A stretch of 64,000 bases of DNA from Psychrobacter sp. 1044. GTDB taxonomy: Bacteria; Pseudomonadota; Gammaproteobacteria; Pseudomonadales; Moraxellaceae. The stretch lies in NCBI RefSeq assembly GCF_904846525.1, contig NZ_CAJHAZ010000009.1, positions 1 to 64,000 on the forward strand. Reading direction: 5' to 3'. The position numbers and the translations under genes were made by a program. Positions within the stretch are counted from its first letter, which is position 1; each line of letters opens with the position of its first letter. Of this stretch, positions 9,151 through 17,834 are shown one piece after another. Below the pieces are notes generated by a model. That model saw nothing but the letters and a program-made list of their open reading frames with translations, was not told the origin of the DNA and ran no database searches.

Positions 9151-9345
9151 CGGTTATCTTGTATGGTCATAAGCGCTGATATCTCAAAAGAATAAAATCG
9201 AAGAGCTCGCAGATATTGACAAATATATTGATAGCGCTATAGGTTTTGACTGTGCCGTCTATCAGATAATGTGGTGGACTGGCTCAATTAGTGCTACAAC
9301 TGATAGGAGAGATTTTTCAATTCATCTACTAACACGGAGGTTAGT

Positions 9346-9798
9346 ATGTCTCGTACTCAGCAAAAACGCCTGTCTAAACGCACACTTGAGCAATGGCTTA
9401 GTGAATATTCTGTCAGTCATCAAAACCTAGTCAATAAAAAAATCCATTGGCTATGCGTTCCTACTATATTTGTCAGCCTGTTAGGCATGGGCATGTCGCT
9501 ATCAGTCTGGTTTACCTTGGTACTTAGCGCGTTGGTATTGTTGTTTTATATGCGTCTATCCACGCCGTTATTCTTGGCGATGGGAATATTTATTCTTATT
9601 TGTTTGTCAGTGATGGCATTATTACCATGGGGCTTTAAGGTTTGGGCGGCTATTTTTGTGGTTGCTTGGATTGGACAGTTCATCGGTCATAAAATTGAAG
9701 GCAAAAAACCCTCATTTTTTGAAGACTTACAATTCTTATTAATTGGTCCAGCATGGGTAGCTAATAGCTTGATGGGTCGAAAAAAAAGCCAAGCCTAA
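9346..9798 (+). CDS. Mpo1-like (DUF962) membrane protein
   Basis: A 150-residue protein with four likely membrane helices. The family signature is HQNLVNKKIHWLCVPTIF near residues 25-42, together with WIGQFIGHKIEGKKPSFFED and LLIGPAWV near the C terminus. The conserved histidines fit the Mpo1 family of iron-dependent alpha-oxidation dioxygenases described in yeast; activity in bacteria is inferred. It sits about 195 bp after pnuC on the same strand and may share its transcript. AACACGGAGG before the ATG is a strong ribosome-binding site. Confidence 0.8.
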   Translation: MSRTQQKRLSKRTLEQWLSEYSVSHQNLVNKKIHWLCVPTIFVSLLGMGMSLSVWFTLVLSALVLLFYMRLSTPLFLAMGIFILICLSVMALLPWGFKVWAAIFVVAWIGQFIGHKIEGKKPSFFEDLQFLLIGPAWVANSLMGRKKSQA

Positions 9799-9901
9799 CT
9801 ATTTATCCTTGATAGTATCTTTAAGCTTAGTATCTTTAAGCTCAGTACCGTTAGAATTAGTACCTAAAAAACCACTATCTAAAACTGATATCTTGACTCA
9901 A

Positions 9902-9938
9902 AAAAGCACCGCTCAACAATCCGTTAAGTGGTGCTTTG
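9902..9938 (+). terminator. Terminator after Mpo1-like gene
   Basis: AAGCACCGCT and AGTGGTGCTT form an imperfect stem, with A-runs before it and a short T-tract after it. It would end the nadR-pnuC-Mpo1 segment. Confidence 0.6.
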
Positions 9939-10200
9939 TATATTACGCTATCAAAGAACAAGTTATAGAAAATAAGCTATCAAAAAAATTTATTGACTGT
10001 AATTAACTCCTCTAAATTTCAGAACAATAACACTGTAAATATAGCGTCAAATAACCACAGCAGAACCGTTTACTTCAAAATCGAACCATTCATTTTAGAA
10101 TAGAGCCAACAGCATAAATTAAGCCTATTCGCCCGATAGTTAATACGCGACAAGCCTCTATGCAATGTGTTGTAAAAACTCTTCACTACGCGCCATCACC

Positions 10201-10650
10201 GACAGATACAGCACTGGCTGTCCCGTCCTAAACGCTGAGTTGGATTTTTCTGATCGACACATTGATTTGATCGAAGAAGGGTATGAGTTGGTCGAGTATT
10301 AAGAGCTGCAAGATTCCAGCGACCAAACAAAACGGCTGGCGCTGATTCGTTATTCGCTCTGTGCCAGTCCCGATTATCTGAGCAGGATGGGATTACTTGA
10401 GACGCTAGCAGATTTGGAGAATCATGAATTTTCACAAGATGGTTTTGGCATAACAAGCAACCTAAAGCTGACCGATGAAGAAGGCAGAAAGCAGAAGCAC
10501 AGGATTCATGCCAAAATTAACGCCACTAATGGTGAGTTTTTGGTAGATATGGCCGTCAAAGGTCAGGGCATTACCTTTATACAAGGTCGATATCTGAATA
10601 CAATGTCGATATTTGATAACGCAAATAATATCACATGTCTATCACGTTGA
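10201..10650 (+). pseudogene. Remnant of a LysR-family regulator
   Basis: One continuous plus-strand frame reads like the effector domain of a LysR regulator. It has ELDFSDRHIDLIEEGYELV, then an in-frame TAA at about 10300, then LQDSSDQTKRLALIRYSLCASPDYL, LADLENHEF, and an end block with DMAVKGQGITFIQGRYL. The DNA-binding N terminus is missing, and the upstream 400 bp (9939-10200) shows no recognisable gene. It is therefore a decayed fragment. A short product starting at the ATG at 10387 is possible but unlikely to function. Confidence 0.55.
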
Positions 10651-10700
10651 ATTGTCGCTTATAGCCTGCCGAATCCAGCAATCTTAGTTACTTATGCGCC

Positions 10701-11126
10701 TTACTCAGTGATAGCAGAAATGACACCAATCAATTTTTTGGTCTTATATCTTGCTTCTGCTAGTGCCATCTTATTCTGCGCTACCACGGTCAATACACAA
10801 GGTTTACCAATATAGTCAGTTTTGACAAATAGCATATTCCCAGCAGTGGCTTCGACGATAGTGATGTCGCACTTGCCCTGCTTCATTTGACTCGCGGATG
10901 AATCGCTCAGCGCTGATAGCGTGCTACTCATCGCCGCAAACTTGTCCGTTTGATTGCTCAATTCACTGATCGAAAAGCAACTAATGGGAAAGCCATCTGT
11001 GGTGCATAAGCTAACCAATATGACTTCTCTATTGGCGTCACACAATGCTTTCATGTGGCTTAATAACGCTATTTTTGCTGGTGATTTTTCGTCTAATTTT
11101 TCTTTTAACATAGTCATATCTGGCAT
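10701..11126 (-). CDS. Roadblock/LC7-domain protein (second copy)
   Basis: A 141-residue cytoplasmic protein. The roadblock fold is suggested by the pattern LVSLCTTDGFPISCFS, FAAMSSTLSALSDSSASQM, a GNMLFVKTDYIG hairpin, CVLTVVAQNKMALAEARYKT, and a final helix. Roadblock proteins of the MglB type act on small Ras-like GTPases as activators or adaptors. This gene directly follows the GTPase gene, its ATG sharing one base with the GTPase stop (TGATG), so the two are translationally coupled. It is the last gene of the BLUF-GTPase group. The family call is from pattern recognition. Confidence 0.75.
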   Translation of the reverse strand: MPDMTMLKEKLDEKSPAKIALLSHMKALCDANREVILVSLCTTDGFPISCFSISELSNQTDKFAAMSSTLSALSDSSASQMKQGKCDITIVEATAGNMLFVKTDYIGKPCVLTVVAQNKMALAEARYKTKKLIGVISAITE

Positions 11127-11659
11127 CAGTCTTGATTATTAAGGGTATTAAATAATGACAACAGAGACACGGCGGACTCTCTATTTCTAGGATCTGTATG
11201 GAGCACGGGTGCCACCACATTATGCTGCATCAACATCACTCTTATTTCTTGTCCCAGTGCTGAAAGACTATCTTTGTCAGCATCCTCGCAATGAGTGATA
11301 CCAATGATACACGTGGTCTGATTTTTTTCTGGTGCAAAAAAGTGTAATAGCTTATCTAAATTGGCATAATCGGGTGTCTCGCCATATCTAATCAAAATGA
11401 GCAATCCCCATAGCGACTGATTGACGAATTCCCATAAAAAAGAAAAACGCTCTTGACCTGGCACACCGTAAATACCTAGCGCCATATCGTCAGACAGAGT
11501 GATGCGCCCATAATCGATGCCGACCGTCGTGTACTCTTTACCGATATCAATACTAGATTTTGCTTCTGTTTCGATGGGGCTTATCTCGCTTAGGGTTTTG
11601 ACCAACTGAGTTTTTCCAGCACCTACTTCACCAATGATTGCTAGCTTCTGATAATTCAA
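11126..11659 (-). CDS. Small Ras/MglA-like GTPase
   Basis: A 177-residue single-domain GTPase. The P-loop GEVGAGKT spans residues 10-17, with a switch-like TTVGIDYG near 45-52. The G3 region reads GVPGQERF, where the usual Asp of DTAGQE is replaced; VPGQ is typical of MglA-like proteins. The base-recognition motif is THCED in place of NKxD. The start is TTG (11657-11659), with a GAGG overlapping the end of the BLUF gene, indicating coupling. It is flanked by the BLUF gene upstream and a roadblock gene downstream. A switch role controlled by the roadblock proteins and the photoreceptor is inferred. Confidence 0.8.
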   Translation of the reverse strand: MNYQKLAIIGEVGAGKTQLVKTLSEISPIETEAKSSIDIGKEYTTVGIDYGRITLSDDMALGIYGVPGQERFSFLWEFVNQSLWGLLILIRYGETPDYANLDKLLHFFAPEKNQTTCIIGITHCEDADKDSLSALGQEIRVMLMQHNVVAPVLHTDPRNRESAVSLLSLFNTLNNQD

Positions 11660-11663
11660 TTTT

Positions 11664-12392
11664 TTACCTCATTCCTAAGAATTTTTTGATCGCACCATAA
11701 AATTTGTTAGGCTTTTTCTCATTTACGGTTTGCTCATGTATCGGTGCTGCCTCTGTGACACTCAATAAACCTAAACGATCAAACTCTCTGACAATCTGTG
11801 TGACTTGATGATGGCTGCCAAACTCACCACTATCCGCTAGTGCATTAAACGAATAAGGCTTTTTAGTCAATTTGATACACAGGTTCATAATCATTTGCGG
11901 CTGGCTTTCATTGTTGAGATCAGGCCATGCCAGCAATCTTAAATCCTTACCTTCATAATACTTTTCAGGCACCGTATCAGATTTTTTTATATCAATAAAC
12001 GGTTGAATACGTCTTTGTTGAGACTCATTAAAGCTGTTTAACACAGCGCTATTATTCTCAATGAACGCATTAAAAAAGTTGCCTTGATCCACAAAATCAA
12101 ACACGCTCACAGCCCAATTATGAAAGCTGCGTTTGATCACGCGCACATCCAAAAACACCCAAAGATCTTCATGTCTAGGATCAGAAGCTATCTTACTCAT
12201 TAACTTGTCTACTTCCAGATAAGGGCCTTCTAGCACTTGCAGGTACTGACCTTCACGGTAAGAGATGATACCCGTAATTTGCGATTTTGGATTATGCTTA
12301 CGAGAGACGCTAACGATGTCTGATAACCCAGTAGGCATTCGAATAGTGCGATCACTGATTGGAACTCTACTGACGTATGCAATACATTTCAT
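11664..12392 (-). CDS. BLUF-domain blue-light photoreceptor
   Basis: A 242-residue protein. Residues 1-100 match BLUF flavin-binding domains: Tyr6 in CIAYVSR, Asn34 in [23 protein letters not shown] with Gln52, and Trp93 in FHNWAV. The Asn-to-Gln (18) and Gln-to-Trp (41) spacings match AppA (Asn45, Gln63, Trp104). The Tyr-to-Asn distance is a few residues longer. It should bind FAD non-covalently and rearrange hydrogen bonds around Gln52 in blue light. Residues 140-242 form a separate C-terminal region that looks helical and winged-helix-like ([19 protein letters not shown]). The gene lies directly before the GTPase gene. It is not a plain short BLUF like BlsA or PixD. Confidence 0.88.
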   Translation of the reverse strand: MKCIAYVSRVPISDRTIRMPTGLSDIVSVSRKHNPKSQITGIISYREGQYLQVLEGPYLEVDKLMSKIASDPRHEDLWVFLDVRVIKRSFHNWAVSVFDFVDQGNFFNAFIENNSAVLNSFNESQQRRIQPFIDIKKSDTVPEKYYEGKDLRLLAWPDLNNESQPQMIMNLCIKLTKKPYSFNALADSGEFGSHHQVTQIVREFDRLGLLSVTEAAPIHEQTVNEKKPNKFYGAIKKFLGMR

Positions 12393-12455
12393 TTTGCCAC
12401 CACTTGATAAAACGGCTCACGCTCGTTAAGTTGTTACCACTGTCTATAAAATAAT

Positions 12456-12537
12456 AATTCGCTATGTACAGTACGTACATAGCGAATTTGACCTTGTTGC
12501 CAGCCTTGTCTTATTTAAGGCGCGATAAGCAACAAGG
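12456..12537 (-). terminator. Two hairpins between roadblock and BLUF genes
   Basis: On the minus strand, CCTTGTTGC/GCAACAAGG (12529-12537 with 12492-12500) encloses an inner GCCTT/AAGGC stem. Next comes a perfect 14-bp hairpin, AATTCGCTATGTAC/GTACATAGCGAATT (12456-12488), followed by a weak T-rich stretch. Together they probably end or attenuate the transcript of the first roadblock gene before BLUF. Confidence 0.6.
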
Positions 12538-12580
12538 AGAGTTTGATAAATCACTCATTTTTTGAACACGACCAACCGAA

Positions 12581-12940
12581 TTATACCTCTAGTTTATTTT
12601 CTACCGCTTGTACCTTACGGCGGGCTAATGCAAGATTGGCTTTTGATTTATCAAGCACCAAATAAATAAACAAGTCTTCATGCTTGGCTGTAGGACGAAT
12701 GATGTGCAGTTGAGACTCCAAGGTGATCAACATATCTTCGATTTCACCTTTGATATCTAATGACTTCATTGTTGCTACCTTCGCCTTTACCACTTGCGAG
12801 TTACCTGCTGCTGCAAGTTCTAAGTCAACGCCGCCGCCAGCCATACCAAGTACCATGCCTGACATATAGTCAACGATACAGCCACCCATTGCACCATCAA
12901 GATTCATTAATTCTTGTGACGACTCATCGATATTTGACAT
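12581..12940 (-). CDS. Roadblock/LC7-domain protein (first copy)
   Basis: A 119-residue cytoplasmic protein with the roadblock/LC7 pattern. An N-terminal helix leads into LDGAMGGCIVDYMSGMVLG, followed by LELAAAGNSQVVKAKVATM, IEDMLITLESQLHIIRP, and LFIYLVLDKSKANLALARRK in a closing helix. Its likely partner is the small GTPase encoded about 920 bp downstream. It lies upstream of BLUF on the same strand but is separated by 188 bp with strong hairpins, so it may be expressed at a different level. TATTTATCTGATTGTATTTAAAT upstream is AT-rich and probably holds the promoter. Confidence 0.75.
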   Translation of the reverse strand: MSNIDESSQELMNLDGAMGGCIVDYMSGMVLGMAGGGVDLELAAAGNSQVVKAKVATMKSLDIKGEIEDMLITLESQLHIIRPTAKHEDLFIYLVLDKSKANLALARRKVQAVENKLEV

Positions 12941-13374
12941 ACTTTTTCCTATTTATCTGATTGTATTTAAATGAAGTCATTCCATCACAGAAGTGCCTTC
13001 GTAATTTAAAGGTATGAAGCTAAATTTAGCTTATTATTTACTCTTTTTATTATTAGTATATCTTAACGTACACTAAAAACTTATAAGATAATTATAACAA
13101 TAAAATATCAATAACTAAGTATGTTTTTTGGTAAAAACGATATAGTCTATTTATAAACAACGTCTACATACCGTAGCGGTGGTCATTATATTCCATATAT
13201 TAGACTCGATGACGCTTCTTGCCCCTAACCACTCATGAACAAAAAACGACCGTTGAGTAGGAAAAAATAAAAACATCGAATAGTCATGCGGATTTAAAGT
13301 TTAAAACCCCCACTCTTGACACTAAAATGCCATTGATCATTAAGTCATTTCAAGCAAAAAAATAAGGAAAAACG
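12941..13374. other. Divergent intergenic region
   Basis: A 434-bp AT-rich gap between the leftward roadblock-BLUF-GTPase group and the rightward amidohydrolase. It must hold both promoters. An AAGGAAAAACG precedes the amidohydrolase ATG. I found no clear operator or RNA gene. Confidence 0.4.
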
Positions 13375-14610
13375 ATGCCCGATTTACTTATAAAAAATGC
13401 CCAATTACCCAATCATAAAAATTTGGTCAATATCAGTATAAACGGCGCTTATATTGAGAGCATTGACGACATTTCGGAAAAACCTGAACATGATGATGCG
13501 CCAAAAGCAATTTACGATGCTAAAGGTTACTTTGTCTGTGCAGGATTCTATGAGAGCCACATTCACCTTGATAAAGCCTGCATCCTTGATCGCTGTACTA
13601 TAGAGCAAGGTGATTTAAACGAGGCTGTTGAAGAAACAGGTAAGGCTAAAAAGGATTTTACGGAAATAGATGTGTTTAATCGTGCTTCACGAGTGATTGA
13701 GATGGCGATTAAAAAAGGCACCGTTGGTCTGCGCACCTTTGTTGAAACAGATTCAAAAACAGAGATGCGTGCCTTTAATGCCATCAAAAAAGTCCGCGAC
13801 ACCTATGCATTTGCCATCGATATAGAGATTTGCGCCTTTGCGCAATCAGGATTGACCAATGACCTGCATACTCATGAGCTACTAAAACTGGCATTGTCGC
13901 AAGGCGCTGATTTGGTTGGCGGGTGTCCATACAAAGATGAGAATTCTCACAAGCATATTGAAATGGTGTTTGATTTGGCTGAGCAGTTTGACGTCGATGT
14001 TGATTTTCATCTGGATTTTGATCTGGATCCACAAGGCTCGAGCATTCCAAAATTGGTTGAAGAAACCATCAAGCGCCATTATCAAGGTCGCGTGTCTATT
14101 GGTCATGTGACTAAATTATCGGCGATGGACAAAGACAAACGTATAGAAATGGCTGCCTTACTGAAATTCGCTGACATTACCTTGACCGTGTTACCAGCCA
14201 CCGACATATTTTTGAATGGGCGTGATTATGATGCGCTCATTCCTAGAGGCATGGTCAACGCCAATGAGCTATTAGCAATGGGCATCAATACGACTATTTC
14301 TAGTAATAATATTTTAAATGCTTTCACGCCTTACGGTGATGCCTCACTGATTAGAATGGCAAATATGTATGCCAATATCACTCAATTAGCAAAAGATGAG
14401 CAGATAGCGGAGGTATTCGATATGATTAGCAAAAATGCAGCGAAGCTTTTGTCACGGCAAACGGAGATTAAAGTAGGAGCACCGGCTACCTTAGTCATAT
14501 TAGAAGCGAAAGACGCGGTAGAAGCGATTAGAATCAATTCACAAGCCATAGCAGGCTTTAAAAATGGCAAGCAAACCTTTTGCAATGAGGTTGCTCATAT
14601 TTGCTTTTAA
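13375..14610 (+). CDS. Cytosine-deaminase-like amidohydrolase with altered metal site
   Basis: A 411-residue amidohydrolase of the cytosine deaminase/AtzC group. A beta-sandwich N terminus leads to the first metal motif, SHIHLDKA (His62, His64). Further ligands are His212 in DFHLDFDLD and His244 in IGHVTKL. Two catalytic positions differ from CodA: the HxxE glutamate position is Phe215, and the SDN aspartate position is Asn311 (SSNNI). From memory, related proteins in other bacteria also read SxNNV there, so this may mark a subfamily with another reaction. The substrate is unknown. It is a single gene convergent with the SDR gene across a terminator. No signal peptide. Confidence 0.75.
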   Translation: MPDLLIKNAQLPNHKNLVNISINGAYIESIDDISEKPEHDDAPKAIYDAKGYFVCAGFYESHIHLDKACILDRCTIEQGDLNEAVEETGKAKKDFTEIDVFNRASRVIEMAIKKGTVGLRTFVETDSKTEMRAFNAIKKVRDTYAFAIDIEICAFAQSGLTNDLHTHELLKLALSQGADLVGGCPYKDENSHKHIEMVFDLAEQFDVDVDFHLDFDLDPQGSSIPKLVEETIKRHYQGRVSIGHVTKLSAMDKDKRIEMAALLKFADITLTVLPATDIFLNGRDYDALIPRGMVNANELLAMGINTTISSNNILNAFTPYGDASLIRMANMYANITQLAKDEQIAEVFDMISKNAAKLLSRQTEIKVGAPATLVILEAKDAVEAIRINSQAIAGFKNGKQTFCNEVAHICF

Positions 14611-14718
14611 TAACTTGAGTTACTTGAATACTCTTTAATTGAGCACATTCAGTCAACTGAAAGATACAGCCTATCAATGCGCCAGCATCTTTATCATAAA
14701 ACATAGGTCTAAAACGAT

Positions 14719-14755
14719 AAAAGCGTCACCCAACTATACATTGGATGACGCTTTT
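14719..14755. terminator. Bidirectional terminator
   Basis: AAAAGCGTCA and TGACGCTTTT, with an inner CCAA/TTGG, form a long stem. It is placed between the convergent amidohydrolase and SDR genes and can serve both. Confidence 0.85.
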
Positions 14756-14825
14756 CATAACGGCTTTTTTACTATTTACTATAGCTTTAACATCATGGTT
14801 TAAATACTTTCATATGCAGATAAAC

Positions 14826-15617
14826 TTAGTCTAAGGTCTGCACACCGCCGCCATTCACAAATATGGTTTGACCACTGACCCACTCAGATAGTGGTGCGGC
14901 AAAATACAGCATAGCACCAGCGATATCATCGGCTTCACCCAAACGTTGAATCGGCGTATGCTCTAGCATTTTCTTTTCGATTTCTGGTGTTAGTACAGTT
15001 TTTAACGCATCAGTACGCGTGGCACCAGGGCCAACCGCATTGACACGTACCTCAGGGCCAAAATCATGTGCCAAGTTCGCCACCATATGATTGACAGCCG
15101 CTTTTGATCCTGCATAACCACTCATGTTCGGGCTTTTATTGATACTCGACATCGAAGTGGTAAATACAATCGAGCCATAACCCGACGCTTTCATGTGTGG
15201 CACGCATAACTGCGACAAGCGCCAGCCACTAAAAACATTCAACTCAAAGTCACGGCGAATATCATCGACCGATGCTGTGGCTGGGTTTTCACGACCACCG
15301 CCGCCGCCACCAGCATTATTGATTAAAATATTGACAGTGCCAAATTCAGCGACGACCTTATCTACCATAGCGACCAAATCTTCATCTTTTAAGATATTAC
15401 ATTCGACTGCCAAGCCTCTGACACCATACACTTCGATATCCTTGACCGCAGCCTTTGCATCTTCTAGTTTTAAATCAGCGATAGCGATATTTGCCCCAGC
15501 TTGTGCTAGACGTAACGCCGTTGCTTTACCAATACCATTTGCACCACCTGTCACAATTGCGGTTTTTCCTGACAGATCAAATAATTCATTAAATGCTCTA
15601 TGTTTGAATTCTTGCAT
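14826..15617 (-). CDS. Short-chain dehydrogenase (7-alpha-hydroxysteroid dehydrogenase-like)
   Basis: A 263-residue classical SDR. The cofactor motif TGGANGIG is at residues 23-30, NNAG at about 100-103, a serine in TTSMSS near 155, and the catalytic Tyr168/Lys172 in YAGSK. ADLK after the second strand, with an acidic residue, favours NAD over NADP. The overall pattern (GAGGGGGG after NNA, HTPIQRLGEADDIAGAMLYFA) is closest to bacterial 7-alpha-hydroxysteroid dehydrogenases, but the substrate cannot be read from sequence. It converges on the amidohydrolase gene. The glycine run near residue 103 is encoded by a GGC/GGT-rich tract. Confidence 0.85.
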   Translation of the reverse strand: MQEFKHRAFNELFDLSGKTAIVTGGANGIGKATALRLAQAGANIAIADLKLEDAKAAVKDIEVYGVRGLAVECNILKDEDLVAMVDKVVAEFGTVNILINNAGGGGGGRENPATASVDDIRRDFELNVFSGWRLSQLCVPHMKASGYGSIVFTTSMSSINKSPNMSGYAGSKAAVNHMVANLAHDFGPEVRVNAVGPGATRTDALKTVLTPEIEKKMLEHTPIQRLGEADDIAGAMLYFAAPLSEWVSGQTIFVNGGGVQTLD

Positions 15618-15854
15618 AATTATTCCTTATTATCATCATGGTCTATAGATGGATTATTTGTTGTTATATTCGTTTAAACGATCTATATAATTATGCGTGA
15701 TTAAACTGAGGCTAATGTGTCAAATTGACCACCTTTTGTAACTTAGTTTTGGCGCTGCAACTTTTAGTAATCTATGTCGTGAATTCCGTCGATAGTAACT
15801 TGGCATGTCATCGAAATGTTCTTAAGAAATAATGACAATCCTTAAAATCAGGAC

Positions 15855-15885
15855 AAAAAAAAGCCTCACAATAAAGTGAGGCTTT
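15855..15885 (-). terminator. Terminator of tRNA-Gly
   Basis: AAGCCTCAC and GTGAGGCTT form a 9-bp stem. The minus strand then runs into eight T residues, just downstream of the tRNA. Confidence 0.85.
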
Positions 15886-15906
15886 GATGCTTTTTCAAGC
15901 CATATT

Positions 15907-15981
15907 TGGAGCGGGAAAAGAGATTCGAACTCTCGACCCCAACCTTGGCAAGGTTATGCTCTACCACTGAGCTATTCCCGC
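15907..15981 (-). tRNA. tRNA-Gly (GCC)
   Basis: The minus strand reads GCGGGAATAGCTCAGTGGTA at the 5' end. The acceptor stem GCGGGAA pairs with TTCCCGC, the D-loop is normal, and the anticodon loop TTGCCAA has anticodon GCC (15947-15949 in complement). The T-arm reads GTTCGAAT and the 3' end is encoded TCCA. Length is 75 with CCA. A terminator follows. Confidence 0.97.
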
Positions 15982-16652
15982 TGATTATCGAATTGTAGTG
16001 TTGTTAACAACAACTCCGTCTCGATAGGCTGGCTATTCTATCAGATATTCTAACCCTGTCAACCTCATTTTTAACGTTTATTTCCAATATTATGTCTTTA
16101 ACTCGCTATTTATTGATGTAATTATCATAAATAATTGATTTAGAAAAAATTATTTATTTTAAATAATATCAATTATTTTTCACAATAATGTTAAAAATCT
16201 AAAGCTCTGTCCTTGTAGGTAGTATCTCATTACCTATGAGACTATTTTTTGACTGAGATTTATGCCGCCTATCAAGTTTATAGACGTTAATAGCGAAAAA
16301 TAGATTTGTTGGTGTCAACGTCCCTCTCACTTACAATCCTACGCTGTATTGTTACTTTTCCTGCATTGGTTTTGCCTTAGTAACATTATTATACTTATGC
16401 CTAATGACAGTTCGGGTAAAATTTTACTGTTGAGGTCACGTAGCAAGCATAGGTAGAACATTAATAAAAAATTGCCTTACTTGCTGCTTTGACTCTTTAT
16501 TCCACAAAAAATTTAATTCGAGTCATTTGAATGATAATTGTTTCAACGATAGTCGCTTTGCTATTAATAGCCGCTTTGATAACAGCCACTTTGTTATTAA
16601 CCGCCACTTTGTTCTATTTTACTTTTTATCATTTACAGCGAGGATGTTTATT
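15982..16652. other. Intergenic region upstream of M48 protease
   Basis: A 671-bp AT-rich stretch with no convincing gene. It should hold the tRNA-Gly promoter (leftward) and the protease promoter (rightward). A weak hairpin CTCAT-TACCT-ATGAG lies at about 16226-16240. At 16549-16614, four imperfect copies of a unit like CGCTTTGTTATTAATAGC occur in tandem. That stretch is in frame with the protease, but it does not look like coding sequence. Confidence 0.45.
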
Positions 16653-17465
16653 ATGAAAAAATTACTGACCAGCACCGTGATGGCCGCTTCATTGTCGGCA
16701 CTAGCCCTGACAGGCTGTACTAGCACCACCAGTACTGGGGCCGTTGGCGTTGACCGTCAGCAGCTATTACTGGTTTCTAGTGAGCAAGTTTTGCAGCTGT
16801 CTGCACAGAGTTATGCCAAAACGTTGCAAGAAGCAAAAGCGCGCGGCGTACTAGATACCAATAAAGCTCAGCTTAATCGCTTAAAGAACATCGCTAATCG
16901 TTTGGTCGGTCAGGTCGGCGTCTACCGTCCAGATGCGGCGAAATGGCAATGGGAAGTTCATACGATCAAATCTAATGAGCTGAATGCCTTTGTGGTGCCG
17001 GGTGGCAAAATCATGTTTTACTCGGGTATCATTGACCGCCTGAATCTCACCGATGACGAGATTGCGGCTATTATGGGTCATGAGATGTCACATGCGCTGC
17101 GTGAGCACTCACGTGAGCGCCTATCGCGTCAGTATGCGACGCAGACTGGTATCGGCGTGGCTGCTAGCATCTTTGGACTGTCACAAGGTCAAGCTGAACT
17201 AGCAAACGTTGCTGGGGATTTGGGGCTGAGCCGTCCACACAGTCGCACACAAGAAGCTGAAGCCGATCAGATTGGTCTAGAGTTAATGGCACGTGCTGGC
17301 TATAATCCGCAAGCAGCGGTTACCTTATGGCAGAAAATGCAAAGCGCAAGCCAAGGTGAGCCACCGCAGTTCTTAAGCACTCACCCGACCAGCAGCAATC
17401 GTATTGCTCAATTGCAATCGTTAATGCCTAAAGTGATGCCGCTTTATCAAAAAGCGCGCCGCTAA
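16653..17465 (+). CDS. M48-family metalloprotease lipoprotein
   Basis: A 270-residue lipoprotein with signal peptide and lipobox LTGC (Cys22). The zinc site HEMSH is at residues 143-147, with a third ligand glutamate in EAEADQIGLELM. The family resembles E. coli LoiP/YcaL outer-membrane proteases, acting in periplasmic protein quality control. The frame is open from 16527, but the upstream part is low-complexity repeat. The ATG at 16653 with AGCGAGG nine bases before it starts a normal signal peptide. A strong terminator follows. Confidence 0.9.
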   Translation: MKKLLTSTVMAASLSALALTGCTSTTSTGAVGVDRQQLLLVSSEQVLQLSAQSYAKTLQEAKARGVLDTNKAQLNRLKNIANRLVGQVGVYRPDAAKWQWEVHTIKSNELNAFVVPGGKIMFYSGIIDRLNLTDDEIAAIMGHEMSHALREHSRERLSRQYATQTGIGVAASIFGLSQGQAELANVAGDLGLSRPHSRTQEAEADQIGLELMARAGYNPQAAVTLWQKMQSASQGEPPQFLSTHPTSSNRIAQLQSLMPKVMPLYQKARR

Positions 17466-17526
17466 CGAGATTGTTAGATTTCATGCTTTGAGTAAATGGC
17501 TGTTACTTATAATAATTGTTACTTAT

Positions 17527-17567
17527 AAAAGCAGAGTACAGGTTATCAATCGTGCTCTGCTTTTTTT
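17527..17567 (+). terminator. Terminator after M48 protease
   Basis: AAAAGCAGAGTAC and GTGCTCTGCTTTTTTT form a stem followed by a T-run, directly after the protease gene. The remaining gap up to bolA (to 17834) holds no other gene. Confidence 0.85.
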
Positions 17568-17834
17568 ATGCTGATAGCTAACAGGTACCGCTACTTGCCA
17601 TGACCAGCTATTATGTATCGTCATTAAAGACAGTATGTTAAAAAGAATATCTTTCATTGCTATATTTTTTAAAAACAGGATAGCTCAAAAGTGTAATCGC
17701 TTACAGGCACACGCAACTTAATAGCAGGCTTTACCGCTAATAGCGTCTGCTATAATGGGCATTATTTGCAATTCACAAATTGCTAAGTATGATACCGCCA
17801 AGTACTATTAGGCAAAATATATGGAAAGATTATT

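Noticed and set aside
9809..10006. Small plus-strand frame after the Mpo1-like gene
   Set aside because: It spans a terminator hairpin and short direct repeats, and the product is low in complexity.
15193..15648. Plus-strand open frame (151 codons) opposite the SDR gene
   Set aside because: The proline run is only the antisense reading of the glycine codons of the SDR; no independent coding signs.
16527..16652. Longer start for the M48 protease
   Set aside because: The added residues are translated tandem repeat, and they would bury the signal peptide.
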